From the NCBI GenBank assembly GCA_033813635.1, contig JAPXRI010000010.1, positions 8,940 through 72,939 on the forward strand: 64,000 nt of DNA. The letters run 5' to 3'. Origin of the DNA: JAPXRI01 sp033813635. Lineage in GTDB: Bacteria > Bacillota > Clostridia > Oscillospirales > QAMX01. The position numbers were made by a program, and so were the translations under genes. This document shows, piece by piece, positions 1 to 8,352 of this stretch; the stretch's first letter is position 1; each line of letters opens with the position of its first letter. Below the pieces are notes generated by a model. That model was given only the letters and a program-made list of their open reading frames with translations. It was not told the origin of the DNA and ran no database searches.

Positions 1-246
1 CGGGGTTACGCCTATCAAATCCTGCGCGGCGTGAAGAACGCAAAACGGGATAAATACATCCGCCTTGCAATCGGAATCGGTCTTGATCTTGAGGACACGC
101 AGCGATTGCTGACCGTCGCACGGCACGGGATTTTATATTCTAAAATTCTGCGCGATGCTGTTATCATCTTCGGCATTAACAGCCGGTTTGATATTATAAA
201 GCTGGAATGGCTGCTGGAAGAACAGCACGTTGATCCGCTGGAATGA
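1..246 (+). CDS. small HTH (XRE-like) regulator, 3' part only
   Basis: The reading frame is open from the first base of the window and stops at 244-246, so the N-terminus lies outside. The visible ~81 residues begin GYAYQILRG and continue into a helical region with the core LEDTQRLLTVARHG and the ending LEEQHVDPLE. This pattern is typical of a small helix-turn-helix family of Firmicutes whose genes often sit beside protein-kinase or mobile genes. The recognition-helix region is probably mostly upstream of the window. Role: likely DNA binding, target unknown. Codon and base use look more AT-rich than the housekeeping genes further on, consistent with the accessory character of the first 900 bases. 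Family assignment is from memory of similar proteins. Confidence 0.55.
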   Translation, partial: RGYAYQILRGVKNAKRDKYIRLAIGIGLDLEDTQRLLTVARHGILYSKILRDAVIIFGINSRFDIIKLEWLLEEQHVDPLE

Positions 247-427
247 GTGGCGAGCTACCCAACTATGCGCCGCCGCTCGATCTCATATTGTACATTTTTT
301 TGATAATGCGTGCTCGCGGCACACCCTATTTTCATAATGACCGCCTATAATAGAAACAGCTTTGGGCGAAATCGAGCAAAGATTCCTTGGGAGAATTCAT
401 TGACAACAGCAGAAGGAGCAAATAGTG

Positions 428-484
428 ATGTTTAGATCAAAAAAAGTACCAGTCGTTGCCATTTCAGCTGGAGAATCTCATTAA
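428..484 (+). pseudogene. beheaded gene start (18 codons) facing the IS remnant
   Basis: A good ribosome binding site (AGAAGGAG, 410-417) precedes ATG at 428, followed by an 18-codon frame beginning MFRSKKVPVVAIS and ending at TAA (482-484). Just past this point the opposite strand becomes recognisable IS256-type transposase. The simplest reading is that the start of a host or mobile gene survives here and its remainder was lost or displaced at a junction near 475-490. It could instead be chance. The parent gene is not recognisable from 18 residues. Confidence 0.3.
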
Positions 485-707
485 GAGCTGACCAGTTTCT
501 GTACCACGATTTGAGGATATTCGGATACTTTTTATTCCACGTTTCGCGGAATTCTTCCTTCGCGTATTCCGCATCATCGAGATTTACAACACCGTAAATC
601 TTATTCAGATCAGCACATACCTTTTTCCTATCCTTGTACGGTACAAATTTACAGCTGTTCCGAATTAGGGATTGCCGAAACCGCATGGTTTGTGTTATCT
701 TATTCAT
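432..707 (-). pseudogene. IS256-family transposase remnant
   Basis: On the minus strand the stretch RNSCKFVPYKDRKKVCADLN, followed by KIYGVVNLDDAEYAKEEF and KKYPNILKSWYRNWSAL, matches the middle-to-late catalytic region of IS256/Mutator-type transposases, which are normally about 400 residues. Only ~65 residues resemble the family. The upstream part (MNKITQTMRF) and the last ~15 residues do not, and the usual YTTN-containing ending is missing. It is therefore a decayed fragment with no terminal inverted repeats that I could identify. It sits between an accessory HTH gene and a tRNA gene. Confidence 0.75.
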
Positions 708-852
708 AGCGAATAGGTGCCTCCTTGCTGTGTTGGTGTGTGGTAACTCAACTTTAGCATAGGTTCTTCCTATTCGCTACCTTTTTTATTCGCCTGTGTA
801 ACACATCTATTGTAATCCTACACCCGCCGTCCGATAAATTTGAATTTCGGTG

Positions 853-881
853 TTGCATTTTTTGTCTCATCGTGCTATAAT
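853..881 (+). promoter_or_regulatory. tRNA-Arg promoter
   Basis: TTGCAT (853-858) and a perfect TATAAT (876-881) are separated by 17 bases. They lie 19 bases upstream of the tRNA 5' end, so transcription would start close to the mature tRNA. Confidence 0.7.
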
Positions 882-900
882 ACTGGGGTCGTTGAGATTT

Positions 901-977
901 GCGCCTGTAGCTCAGCTGGATAGAGTGACTGGCTACGAACCAGTAGGTCGGGGGTTCGAATCCCTTCAGGCGTACCA
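901..977 (+). tRNA. tRNA-Arg (ACG)
   Basis: The sequence folds as a complete cloverleaf. The acceptor arm GCGCCTG pairs with CAGGCGT (G-U at the first pair). The anticodon stem ACTGG/CCAGT encloses the loop CTACGAA, giving anticodon ACG, which reads CGN arginine codons as ICG after deamination. The T-loop is TTCGAAT, the discriminator is A, and CCA is encoded at 975-977. It has its own promoter and a terminator directly downstream, so it is a single-gene unit. Its position beside an IS remnant suggests the locus has served as an insertion region. Confidence 0.97.
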
Positions 978-984
978 TAAAAAA

Positions 985-1017
985 GAGTCGATTTCGTATG
1001 AAATCGGCTCTTTTTTT
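985..1017 (+). terminator. intrinsic terminator of tRNA-Arg
   Basis: GAGTCGATTT (985-994) pairs with AAATCGGCTC (1001-1010), with one G-U pair and a 6-base loop, followed by seven T (1011-1017). Confidence 0.9.
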
Positions 1018-1241
1018 ATTTTACCCGGCTTTCGAGAAATCGATCCATCGGATTTTACGCGAAAATCGGGAGTTTGCCCATCTTCAGTATAGGCATTTTG
1101 ACAATTATTCGAAGTCAGCATTTTTCTTATTATCGGCGAATACTGACGAAATTTCCCGAATTTATATTAAAAAACGCAAAGCCCTTTTGATTCTACACCT
1201 TGACGGCCGAGCATATGCTTTAGACTAAAGAGGTGATAAAT

Positions 1242-2138
1242 TTGAAAGGCGGATTTTTTTTACTGCTTACCGTCATGCTGTCATTGACCGGCTGCGCCAA
1301 AAGCCATTACCCGTCCGTCGTTACCGGCGAAAGCGCCACCGTCAGCACAAAAACAACTGAGCTGACAAGCGCGTTTGTAAGGGATCGCGCGATTATCGCG
1401 GACCACCGCAGCATTGACCTGGAGAATATTCCGACCGAACTGATTAAAAGGGCAAAAAATGAGCTCCGCATCGTCTACTGGCACACTTCGCACGGCAGCC
1501 AGATTGTTGACGGCCTTTCGGGACTCGCCGGCTTCGACCCGCGTTTTTCAGGCCTTAATATAAAGGATAACCCTTCCGGGAAGGCAAAGGACCTCGGGAA
1601 TCCAAACAACAAGGCCTGGGCGGATCAGACGAGAAAATACCTTAAGAAAAATAAGGATATCAACGTCGTTCTTTGGTCGTGGTGCGGTCAGCTCTCAGAC
1701 GCGGATGCGTCCTACGTCCAGAATTATCTCGACCTGATGCAATCTCTTGAAAACGAGTTTCCCGGCATAGCTTTCGTCTACATGACGGGACATCTAGACG
1801 GAACCGGTGAGAACGGCAACCTCGCCGTAAACAACGCGCGAATAAGAGCCTTCTGCGAGGAAAACAACAAGATACTGTTCGATTTCGCGGATATCGAAAG
1901 CTACAATCCCGACGGTGAGTATTTCGGAGACAGATACGCAAACGACGCCTGTGACTATGACCGCGACGGCGATAAAATACCGGAAAGCAACTGGGCTATA
2001 GAGTGGCAGCAGAGCCATACGGAGGGCGTCGACTGGTATTCCTGCGGCTCTGCGCACAGCCAGCCGGTCAACGCGAACATGAAGGCTTACGCGATGTGGA
2101 ATCTAATGGCGCAGATCGCGTCGCTTTATCCCGGCTGA
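1242..2138 (+). CDS. secreted lipoprotein of unknown function at the head of the glycan locus
   Basis: TTG at 1242 is chosen as start because AAGAGGTG (1228-1235) sits 6 bases upstream; the GTG at 1233 lies inside that ribosome site. Residues 1-18 form a lipoprotein signal peptide ending in the lipobox LTGC with the lipidated Cys at 18. The mature domain (~280 residues) has the conserved-looking blocks YWHTSHGSQIVDGL, VVLWSWCGQLSD, FVYMTGHLDGTG and LFDFADIESYNPDG, and ends with a Trp/Cys/His-rich stretch (WQQSHTEGVDWYSCGSAHSQ). The layout of short strands ending in conserved polar residues recalls SGNH-type esterases, but no classical GDSL serine block is visible. It precedes the polysaccharide operon by 100 bases on the same strand, so a role in processing or sensing surface glycan is a guess. 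Confidence 0.7.
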   Translation: MKGGFFLLLTVMLSLTGCAKSHYPSVVTGESATVSTKTTELTSAFVRDRAIIADHRSIDLENIPTELIKRAKNELRIVYWHTSHGSQIVDGLSGLAGFDPRFSGLNIKDNPSGKAKDLGNPNNKAWADQTRKYLKKNKDINVVLWSWCGQLSDADASYVQNYLDLMQSLENEFPGIAFVYMTGHLDGTGENGNLAVNNARIRAFCEENNKILFDFADIESYNPDGEYFGDRYANDACDYDRDGDKIPESNWAIEWQQSHTEGVDWYSCGSAHSQPVNANMKAYAMWNLMAQIASLYPG

Positions 2139-2238
2139 CGCATACGGAAAACAGCCGTCATAACCAAACAGGACAGACATAGAATTAGAAATGTAAACGG
2201 CATTCATGCAATAACTTCTATATACCGGAGGATGGAGA

Positions 2239-2508
2239 ATGGAAACTGAAGCAATGAAAAGCGCACTGATGACCTTTTTCCGCCGCAATTACAGCTATTT
2301 TGCAGACGAAATCAAAGAGGACGAGTCTTTGATCGCGAGCGGCTACATTGATTCTCTCGGCATCATAGAGCTGATAAATTATCTGGAAAACACTTTTAAC
2401 ATCAGGATTTACGACAGCGAAGTGATTCCCGAGAATTTCGATACGATAAGGTGTATTTCGGAGTATATACAAAGAAAAGTTGCCGTGTCTTCCGGAAACG
2501 GCAGGTGA
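2239..2508 (+). CDS. acyl carrier protein
   Basis: The 89-residue protein has the acyl-carrier-protein signature DSLGIIEL; Ser39 is the expected 4'-phosphopantetheine site. GGAGG and GGAG sites lie just ahead of the ATG. It is unlikely to be the fatty-acid-synthesis ACP because it opens a run of tightly packed genes for a PP-loop ATPase, an acyl-adenylating ligase and an asparagine-synthetase-like amidotransferase. Inferred role: to carry an acyl or aminoacyl unit, loaded by the ligase at 3517, that is transferred to a sugar or turned into an amide during glycan synthesis. Confidence 0.88.
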   Translation: METEAMKSALMTFFRRNYSYFADEIKEDESLIASGYIDSLGIIELINYLENTFNIRIYDSEVIPENFDTIRCISEYIQRKVAVSSGNGR

Positions 2509-2512
2509 GCCC

Positions 2513-3520
2513 ATGAAGGTCTGCAGCAATTGTCTGTTAAATGATAATATGCCTTCCGTCTTCATCGGCAAGAGCGGACTCTGCAATTACTGCGAAAGGC
2601 TCATGCCGGCGCGCAGAGTGGAGAACGCAGACGACGAATTTGCGGCCCTTCTAAGCGGGTTAAGAGACAGGCCTTACCAGGTGGTCATGGCTTACAGCGG
2701 AGGAAAGGACAGCACATATGCTCTGAAGCTGCTGACCGAAAAATACGGCGCGTCCGTGCTCGCCGTGACCTTTGACAACGGCTTTCTCAGCGGCGACAGT
2801 TTGAAAAATATCTATACAGTCACCGACTGCCTCGGTGTGGATTGTCTGATTGTAAAATACCCGGCGGATTCGCTGATCCGGGCCTTTAAATACGCAAATG
2901 AGAACCGCATTTTCTCCGCCGCCGCGCTTGAGCGCGCAAGCTCTATATGCAATCTCTGCATCACCCTTGTAAAAAACCTGATTTTCAGAGAAGCGATCTT
3001 CCGGAAAATACCGGTCATCTGTTTCGCGTGGACTCCAGGCCAGATCGACTCTCAAAAGCCGCTGATCAAGCTCGACCACCGGATGCTCACTATGATGTTC
3101 GCCGGCGTCAGGAATGAGGTTTTAAAGGGGGAAGGCCGGGAATACGCAAAATATTTTCTTGACTCGGAATTTCTTGAACAGCACCGGAGTGATATGCCGT
3201 ACCTGTTCTACCCTTTCGTCGGCAATGCCTACAGCGAGGAAAAAATCCTGGAAAGCATCGGAGAAATCGGCTGGGTAAGCCCAAATAACACCGACGGCAA
3301 CAGCTCAAACTGCCTCTTGAACTCCTATGCCAATCAAAGCCATATAGAACGTTACGGCTTTCACCCCTACGCCTTTGAAATAAGCGCAATGGTCAGAAAC
3401 GGCATGATGACCAGAGACGAGGGCGAACGGAAGCTCGGAAACGTTAAAAATGACGCCTCTTTCGAGCGGGTGAAAAAGATATTTGAGAGCGCGGACCGCA
3501 AAGGGGGGCTCGGCGTATGA
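2513..3520 (+). CDS. PP-loop ATPase, sugar-amidotransferase-like
   Basis: Start ATG 2513 follows AGGTGAG by a few bases and is 4 bases after the ACP stop. The 335-residue protein begins with a zinc-ribbon-like pair, CSNC (Cys4, Cys7) and CNYC (Cys24, Cys27). It continues with the PP-loop SGGKDST (62-68) that binds ATP by its pyrophosphate, and has a further CNLC pair in the middle. The late motif DGNSSNCLLN also occurs in the WbpG/N-acetyl-sugar amidotransferase group, where an ATP-activated sugar keto group receives ammonia. In this setting it probably activates a substrate for nitrogen transfer, with the amidotransferase at 4998 as a possible ammonia source. The substrate cannot be read from sequence. 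Confidence 0.75.
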   Translation: MKVCSNCLLNDNMPSVFIGKSGLCNYCERLMPARRVENADDEFAALLSGLRDRPYQVVMAYSGGKDSTYALKLLTEKYGASVLAVTFDNGFLSGDSLKNIYTVTDCLGVDCLIVKYPADSLIRAFKYANENRIFSAAALERASSICNLCITLVKNLIFREAIFRKIPVICFAWTPGQIDSQKPLIKLDHRMLTMMFAGVRNEVLKGEGREYAKYFLDSEFLEQHRSDMPYLFYPFVGNAYSEEKILESIGEIGWVSPNNTDGNSSNCLLNSYANQSHIERYGFHPYAFEISAMVRNGMMTRDEGERKLGNVKNDASFERVKKIFESADRKGGLGV

Positions 3521-5010
3521 AGGGCCTTTACGGTCTTTTTCAGGCGAGCTTGGAAAAGCACCTGAAAAAGACCTTCGTTACATATGCCGGTCATTCCCGG
3601 ACCTATGCAGATATCGGCGAAATGATCGATACTCTTTCCGAGAGTTTGCTGAAAAAAGGCTTATCCCCGGGCGACAGGGTGATGATCTTCTGCGGAAACT
3701 CGGTCGAGTACATCGCGGCTTATTTCGCCGCGCTTAAAACCGGCGCCATCGCGGTCCCGGTAAATCCGCAAAAAACCTCGGAGAGCATTTCCTACATCGC
3801 CGGCAAATGCGTGCCGGGTTTTATTGTGACCAAAGCGCCGGAAATAGATGTCCTTTCAAAGCTTGACCTTCCGCGCAGCGCTTCCGTTGTTGATATCGGC
3901 GGACTTGGTTCTGAAAGCATAACGGACTTTCGCGGAAATATAGCAGTCGAGCCCGATGAGGACGACAACGCCGTTATTTTATTCACCTCCGGCACGACGG
4001 CGCACCCCAAGGGCGTCACGCTCTCGCACATAAATTTGCTCGAAAACACCCGGGCGATTCTCGAATATCTGAAAATATCGCCGGATGATTCCGTGCTGAT
4101 GACGCTCCCCTTTTCATATTCGTACGGAAACTCCGTTCTTCTGACCCACGCCGCGGCCGGAGCCTCGCTCGTTATCGATTTTTCTTCCGCGTACCCGTAC
4201 CAGATTCTCGAAGACATAAAAAGCAACGGGGTGACCGGATTTTCAACTATCGGCTCCTATCTTAATCTACTGCTGAAAGCCCACAAATCGGCCGGAAACG
4301 GCGGTTTTTTCAGATCGCTCCGCTATATAACCCTCGCCGGTGAAGCCGTCAGCCGCGGCGACATCGACTATCTCCGCGACCTTTATCCCGAGCTTGAAGT
4401 TTTCGTGATGTACGGCCAGACAGAAGCCGGAGCGAGGCTCAGTTATCTCGCGCCGGAGCTTCTTTCCGCCAAGCCCGGCTCCATCGGCAAAGGGCTCTGC
4501 AACATGGAGCTCCGCGTGGTCAACGAAGCCGGCGGCAATGTCAGGCCGGGTGAAATCGGCGAAATCATCGCCCGCGGACCGAGCGTGATGAAGGGCTATT
4601 GGGAGGATCCCGAGGCGACGCGCAGAGTTCTTAAAAACGGATGGCTCCATACCGGCGACTGCGCGACGGTTGACGAGGACGGTTTTATCTATATCAGCGG
4701 GAGAAAAACCGACATTATTAAGATTATGGGCCACAGGATAAGCCCGGGTGAGATTGAAGCCGTCCTCAACGGCATCTCCTGCGTAAGAGAATCCGCCGTC
4801 GTCGAATGCATACTCGGAGATCTCCCGGCAATCAAGGCCTTTATCGTCCCCGGCGACGAATGCTCGATTGAGCGCATAAAAAACGCGGCCGCGTCAAAGC
4901 TCCCGTATTTCATGCGCCCGCATATCTACGAGCTGATACCCGAATTGCCGAAAACTGACACCGGCAAGCTCAGGCGCAGCGCGCTGAGGCAGATTCCATG
5001 TGCGGAATAG
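3517..5010 (+). CDS. acyl-AMP ligase (ANL superfamily)
   Basis: This 497-residue adenylate-forming enzyme overlaps the PP-loop gene by ATGA and the amidotransferase gene by 13 bases, so the genes are translationally coupled. Core motifs are present: the ATP loop FTSGTTAHPKG (156-166), MYGQTEAG, the hinge region GWLHTGD followed by GRKTDIIKIMG, and the C-terminal catalytic lysine in PKTDTGK (Lys484). It should activate a carboxylic acid as acyl-AMP and pass it to a thiol. With a dedicated ACP two genes upstream, the acceptor is more likely ACP than CoA. The acid is unknown. Confidence 0.88.
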   Translation: MKGLYGLFQASLEKHLKKTFVTYAGHSRTYADIGEMIDTLSESLLKKGLSPGDRVMIFCGNSVEYIAAYFAALKTGAIAVPVNPQKTSESISYIAGKCVPGFIVTKAPEIDVLSKLDLPRSASVVDIGGLGSESITDFRGNIAVEPDEDDNAVILFTSGTTAHPKGVTLSHINLLENTRAILEYLKISPDDSVLMTLPFSYSYGNSVLLTHAAAGASLVIDFSSAYPYQILEDIKSNGVTGFSTIGSYLNLLLKAHKSAGNGGFFRSLRYITLAGEAVSRGDIDYLRDLYPELEVFVMYGQTEAGARLSYLAPELLSAKPGSIGKGLCNMELRVVNEAGGNVRPGEIGEIIARGPSVMKGYWEDPEATRRVLKNGWLHTGDCATVDEDGFIYISGRKTDIIKIMGHRISPGEIEAVLNGISCVRESAVVECILGDLPAIKAFIVPGDECSIERIKNAAASKLPYFMRPHIYELIPELPKTDTGKLRRSALRQIPCAE

Positions 5011-6905
5011 CGGGGTTTTCAGGCGGCAGCCATACGGTGGATGAGCTTTACAGAATGGGCGCAAGGCTCACCCACCGCGGCCCGGACGAAACGGGCGCGT
5101 ATTACGCGGACGGCGTGGGGCTGATCTCCAAAAGGCTTTCCATCGTCGATCCGAGAGACGGTAAACAGCCGGCGTACAGCGAGGACGGGCGTATCGTCGT
5201 TGTGCTCAACGGCGAAATATTCAACTTCACCTCGCTGCGAAACGAGCTTTTTGCCAGGGGCCATAGAATAGCCAACGCCTCAGATACGGCCGTGCTGCCG
5301 CATATGTACGAGGAATACGGCGCATCGATGTTTAGTATGCTGTCCGGGCAGTTCGCGATCGCTATATGGGATAAAAACCGCGGCAGGCTGCTTCTGGCGC
5401 GGGACAGGATGGGGATTATCCCGCTCTTCTTCCGGTTCGACGGAAAGGAGCTTCTTTTCGGCTCCGAGATAAAGGCGCTGCTCGCCTGCAAAACGGTAAA
5501 GAGGGAGTTTAATTTCGAGGCGCTTCGTGATGTGTTCATGTTCTGGTCGCCCCAATATGACCGCACGGTTTTCAGCGGCATATTCAGTCTGCTTCCCGGC
5601 GAATACCTCGAATATGAAAACAACGCTGTCAGTCGAAACAGGTACTACTCGTTTCGGTTCAAGCCCGAGCAGAAATGCACGGATTTAGACGGCGCGAAGG
5701 AAAAAGTAGAGGCTCTCCTCTGCGACGCCGTACAAAAGCGGCTGATGGGCGACGTCAAGATCTGCACGTACTTAAGCGGCGGGCTTGACTCGAGTCTGAT
5801 AACCGCGATCATGGCTGAAAGGTTTGACCGTTCCGTCGAGGCATTCTCGATCGGTTTCGAGGAGGAACGCCTTGACGAAAGCGGATATCAGACGCTCCTC
5901 TGCGACAGGCTCGGCATTAAGCGAAATAAAATCATTTTCAAAAAAGGCGACATGCCCGGCTTAATACGTGAGATGGTTTTTTTCGCCGAGACTCCGCTGC
6001 TCCGCGCTGGTCCGATCCCCCTTTTTAAGCTCTCCGAGCTTGTCAATCAAAATAACGTCAAGGTTGTTTTATCCGGGGAAGGCGCCGACGAGTTTTTCGG
6101 AGGCTACGACATTTTCAGGGAGGTCAAGCTCAGAAATTACCTGAAAAAACACCCGGATTCGGAGATGCGCAGGCAGCTTCTCCGTACAATCAATCAGTTT
6201 TCCGACAGAAGGCTTGTCTCCGCTACGACGGGAGCTTTGAGCTATTTTTACTCGTACGGCGGAGAAGACGAATTTTTAGGCCCGCATCTCGCCAGGTGGA
6301 GGCAGTTTGGCTTTTTCGAACGCTTTTTCTCCGTAGATACGAGGGCCGCGCTGCAAAGCATAAAAACCTCCGACTACCGCGAGGCTCTGAGCATCAACCC
6401 AAACGGGGATATGAAAAACTGGTCAGACATGCAAAAAAGCCAGTATCTCGAAATCATAACCTTTCTTTCGCAGTACCTTTTATCCTCCCAGGGCGACAGG
6501 ATTTCAATGTCGAACTCCGTGGAGGTCAGGTTCCCGTTTCTAGACGACGAGCTTATCGATTACTGCGCGTCGTTAAACGATTCGCTTAAAATCAAGGGGC
6601 TAAACGAAAAATACATTTTAAAAAAGGTCGCCGCGAAATATCTCCCTAAAGAACTTATCATCAGAAAGAAATTCCCCTACCGCTATCTGCCGGACGCCCG
6701 TTCGATACTCAGCGATTCCTATAACAGCTACATGCTGTCGGAAGAAAACGTCCGCCGTTTGGGGATATTTGACCCCGCGAAGATAAACGGATTTACCGGC
6801 GCGGTTTCGGCTAAAGATGAGCTTAGCGAAAGGGAGTGCATGCTTCTGATGGGCGTGCTGACGACCCAGATTCTCTGCGACATATTCGATATCCGCCCGG
6901 CATAA
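4998..6905 (+). CDS. asparagine synthetase B-like glutamine amidotransferase
   Basis: A complete two-domain class II amidotransferase of 635 residues. Cys2 is the glutaminase nucleophile, followed by THRGPDE (26-31 region) and NGEIFN (71-76). The synthetase half has the PP-loop YLSGGLDSS (259-266) and SGEGADEFFGGY. The reaction is ATP-dependent activation of a carboxylate and amidation with ammonia from glutamine. In polysaccharide loci such proteins (for example WbpS-type) amidate sugar acids or small acyl groups rather than making free asparagine. Here the gene is fused by overlap to the acyl-ligase gene, which supports that specialised role. A housekeeping asnB function is the alternative. 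Confidence 0.88.
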   Translation: MCGIAGFSGGSHTVDELYRMGARLTHRGPDETGAYYADGVGLISKRLSIVDPRDGKQPAYSEDGRIVVVLNGEIFNFTSLRNELFARGHRIANASDTAVLPHMYEEYGASMFSMLSGQFAIAIWDKNRGRLLLARDRMGIIPLFFRFDGKELLFGSEIKALLACKTVKREFNFEALRDVFMFWSPQYDRTVFSGIFSLLPGEYLEYENNAVSRNRYYSFRFKPEQKCTDLDGAKEKVEALLCDAVQKRLMGDVKICTYLSGGLDSSLITAIMAERFDRSVEAFSIGFEEERLDESGYQTLLCDRLGIKRNKIIFKKGDMPGLIREMVFFAETPLLRAGPIPLFKLSELVNQNNVKVVLSGEGADEFFGGYDIFREVKLRNYLKKHPDSEMRRQLLRTINQFSDRRLVSATTGALSYFYSYGGEDEFLGPHLARWRQFGFFERFFSVDTRAALQSIKTSDYREALSINPNGDMKNWSDMQKSQYLEIITFLSQYLLSSQGDRISMSNSVEVRFPFLDDELIDYCASLNDSLKIKGLNEKYILKKVAAKYLPKELIIRKKFPYRYLPDARSILSDSYNSYMLSEENVRRLGIFDPAKINGFTGAVSAKDELSERECMLLMGVLTTQILCDIFDIRPA

Positions 6906-6945
6906 GCGGTAAATCCGGGACGCCGTAAAAGAGGATATGACAGCT

Positions 6946-7620
6946 ATGAAAACATATGACCTGAACGCCCTGTTTCGCCTGTTTCTGAGAAAACTCTGGC
7001 TTATCGCGGCAACCGCTCTTTTATTCTCGTGCTCGGCGTTTTTGGCCTGCAAATATCTGATAAATCCGTCGTACCGGTCGGATACGACTCTGTACATCGG
7101 GAAGGATCTCAGCTCCGACACAAGCCTAGAGTACAACGACCTGCTTATCGGAAGCCAGCTTGTGGAGGATTACCGCGAGCTGATAAAAAGCAGGCTCGTC
7201 GTTAACGAGGTGATGAGCGAGCTGAACATCAGCGGCGTTTCGGCAGAGGCTTTTTCCTCGAAAATCAACGTCTCGCTAAAAAACAACACGCGCATCATCC
7301 AGATCTCCGCTTTCAACTCCTCCCCGGAGACGGCGAGAACAATCGCCGACAAGGTGACCGACGTGTTTGTGGAAAAGGTCGACGAGATAATGCAGGTTGA
7401 TTTTGTCAAGGTGATCGACCGCGCAGAAACCCCTCAGGCTCCGGTAGCGCCGAACAAAGCGCTTTATACGGCCGGCGGCTTTATCCTGGGCGCGGCGCTC
7501 TGCTTTTGCATCATTTTTCTCGCCGATTTCTTTGACAACTCCGTGAAAACGGCCGAGGATGTCGACGAACTCCTGAAGCTGCCGGTCATCGGCGCGATAC
7601 CGGCGTTCACGAAAAAATGA
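6946..7620 (+). CDS. Wzz/CpsC-type chain-length and kinase-activating membrane protein
   Basis: About 224 residues with the classic architecture: a cytoplasmic start (YDLNALFRLFLRKLW), a first membrane helix near residues 15-35, an extracytoplasmic domain (~130 residues), and a second helix (ALYTAGGFILGAALCFCIIF) followed by a short cytoplasmic tail. In Firmicutes this protein controls polymer length and activates the partner tyrosine kinase, encoded 16 bases downstream. Two ATGs are possible (6937, 6946). The second lies 11 bases from GAGG (6931-6934), the first only 2, so I chose 6946. The PxxP-like VAPNKALY stretch before the second helix is typical of the family. Confidence 0.88.
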   Translation: MKTYDLNALFRLFLRKLWLIAATALLFSCSAFLACKYLINPSYRSDTTLYIGKDLSSDTSLEYNDLLIGSQLVEDYRELIKSRLVVNEVMSELNISGVSAEAFSSKINVSLKNNTRIIQISAFNSSPETARTIADKVTDVFVEKVDEIMQVDFVKVIDRAETPQAPVAPNKALYTAGGFILGAALCFCIIFLADFFDNSVKTAEDVDELLKLPVIGAIPAFTKK

Positions 7621-7635
7621 AAGGCGGAATTTTCA

Positions 7636-8322
7636 TTGTTGGAATACATTATTACCCATGATAACCCGAAATCTCCGACCTCCGAAGCCTATAGGGTGCT
7701 CCGGACAAACATTTTATTTTCAAACGTCGACCGCCCGCCTAAAACCATCGTAGTGACAAGCTTCGGCAACGGCGAAGGCAAGACAACCACCGTGGTCAAC
7801 CTCGCCGTCACCTTTCTGCAGCAGGGAAGCCGCGTCCTGCTGATAGACGGCGACCTGAGAAAGCCGAAAATTCACAGTTTTTTCCGCTTAAAAAATGAAG
7901 ATGGCCTGACGAATCTGCTCTATTCGCATGAGAACTACAGAAAATACGTCAAGCAGGACCCGGTCAGAAATCTCGATGTGATCGTCTGCGGATACATTCC
8001 GCAAAATCCCTCCGAACTCCTGATGTCCGCCTCGATGAAACGTTTTTTGGCGCAGGTATCGGAGGATTACGACGCCGTTTTCATCGATTCCCCTCCTATC
8101 GGCATGGTCACCGACGCCGCCGTTCTCTCGTCGATGGCCGACGGAACCATTCTCGTCGCAGCTTCCGGCCACGTGTCCGCCGCGGCCCTGTTAAGCGCGA
8201 AGGACGCGCTTGACAGGGTCAACGCCAATATTCTCGGCGTTGTACTGACAAAAATAAAAAAAAGCGCCGGAGATTATCGTCAATACCGTTATTATGAGGA
8301 AAGTCGCCGTATAAAAAAATAA
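7636..8322 (+). CDS. CpsD/YwqD-type bacterial tyrosine kinase
   Basis: A cytoplasmic BY-kinase of 228 residues. Walker A GNGEGKT (44-50), Walker A' LLIDGDLRKP (68-77) and Walker B VFIDSPPIG are all present. The C-terminus carries a tyrosine cluster, DYRQYRYYEESRR, the usual autophosphorylation tail. The start is a TTG (7636, or 7639), preceded by AAGGCGG. It works with the membrane activator just upstream to regulate polymer length and export. No CpsB/YwqE-type phosphatase gene is present in the locus, so dephosphorylation must be done elsewhere. Confidence 0.92.
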   Translation: MLEYIITHDNPKSPTSEAYRVLRTNILFSNVDRPPKTIVVTSFGNGEGKTTTVVNLAVTFLQQGSRVLLIDGDLRKPKIHSFFRLKNEDGLTNLLYSHENYRKYVKQDPVRNLDVIVCGYIPQNPSELLMSASMKRFLAQVSEDYDAVFIDSPPIGMVTDAAVLSSMADGTILVAASGHVSAAALLSAKDALDRVNANILGVVLTKIKKSAGDYRQYRYYEESRRIKK

Positions 8323-8352
8323 GTGTCTAAATCGGATAAAGGCGGGATACCG

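Noticed and set aside
754..978. Minus-strand frame opposite the tRNA
   Set aside because: It lies over the tRNA and its promoter, with no plausible start, and looks like an antisense shadow.
1018..1241. Promoter for the lipoprotein gene (TTGACA at 1098)
   Set aside because: The -35-like TTGACA has its nearest -10-like TATTAT 24 bases on, too far for a normal promoter; no clear pair was found.
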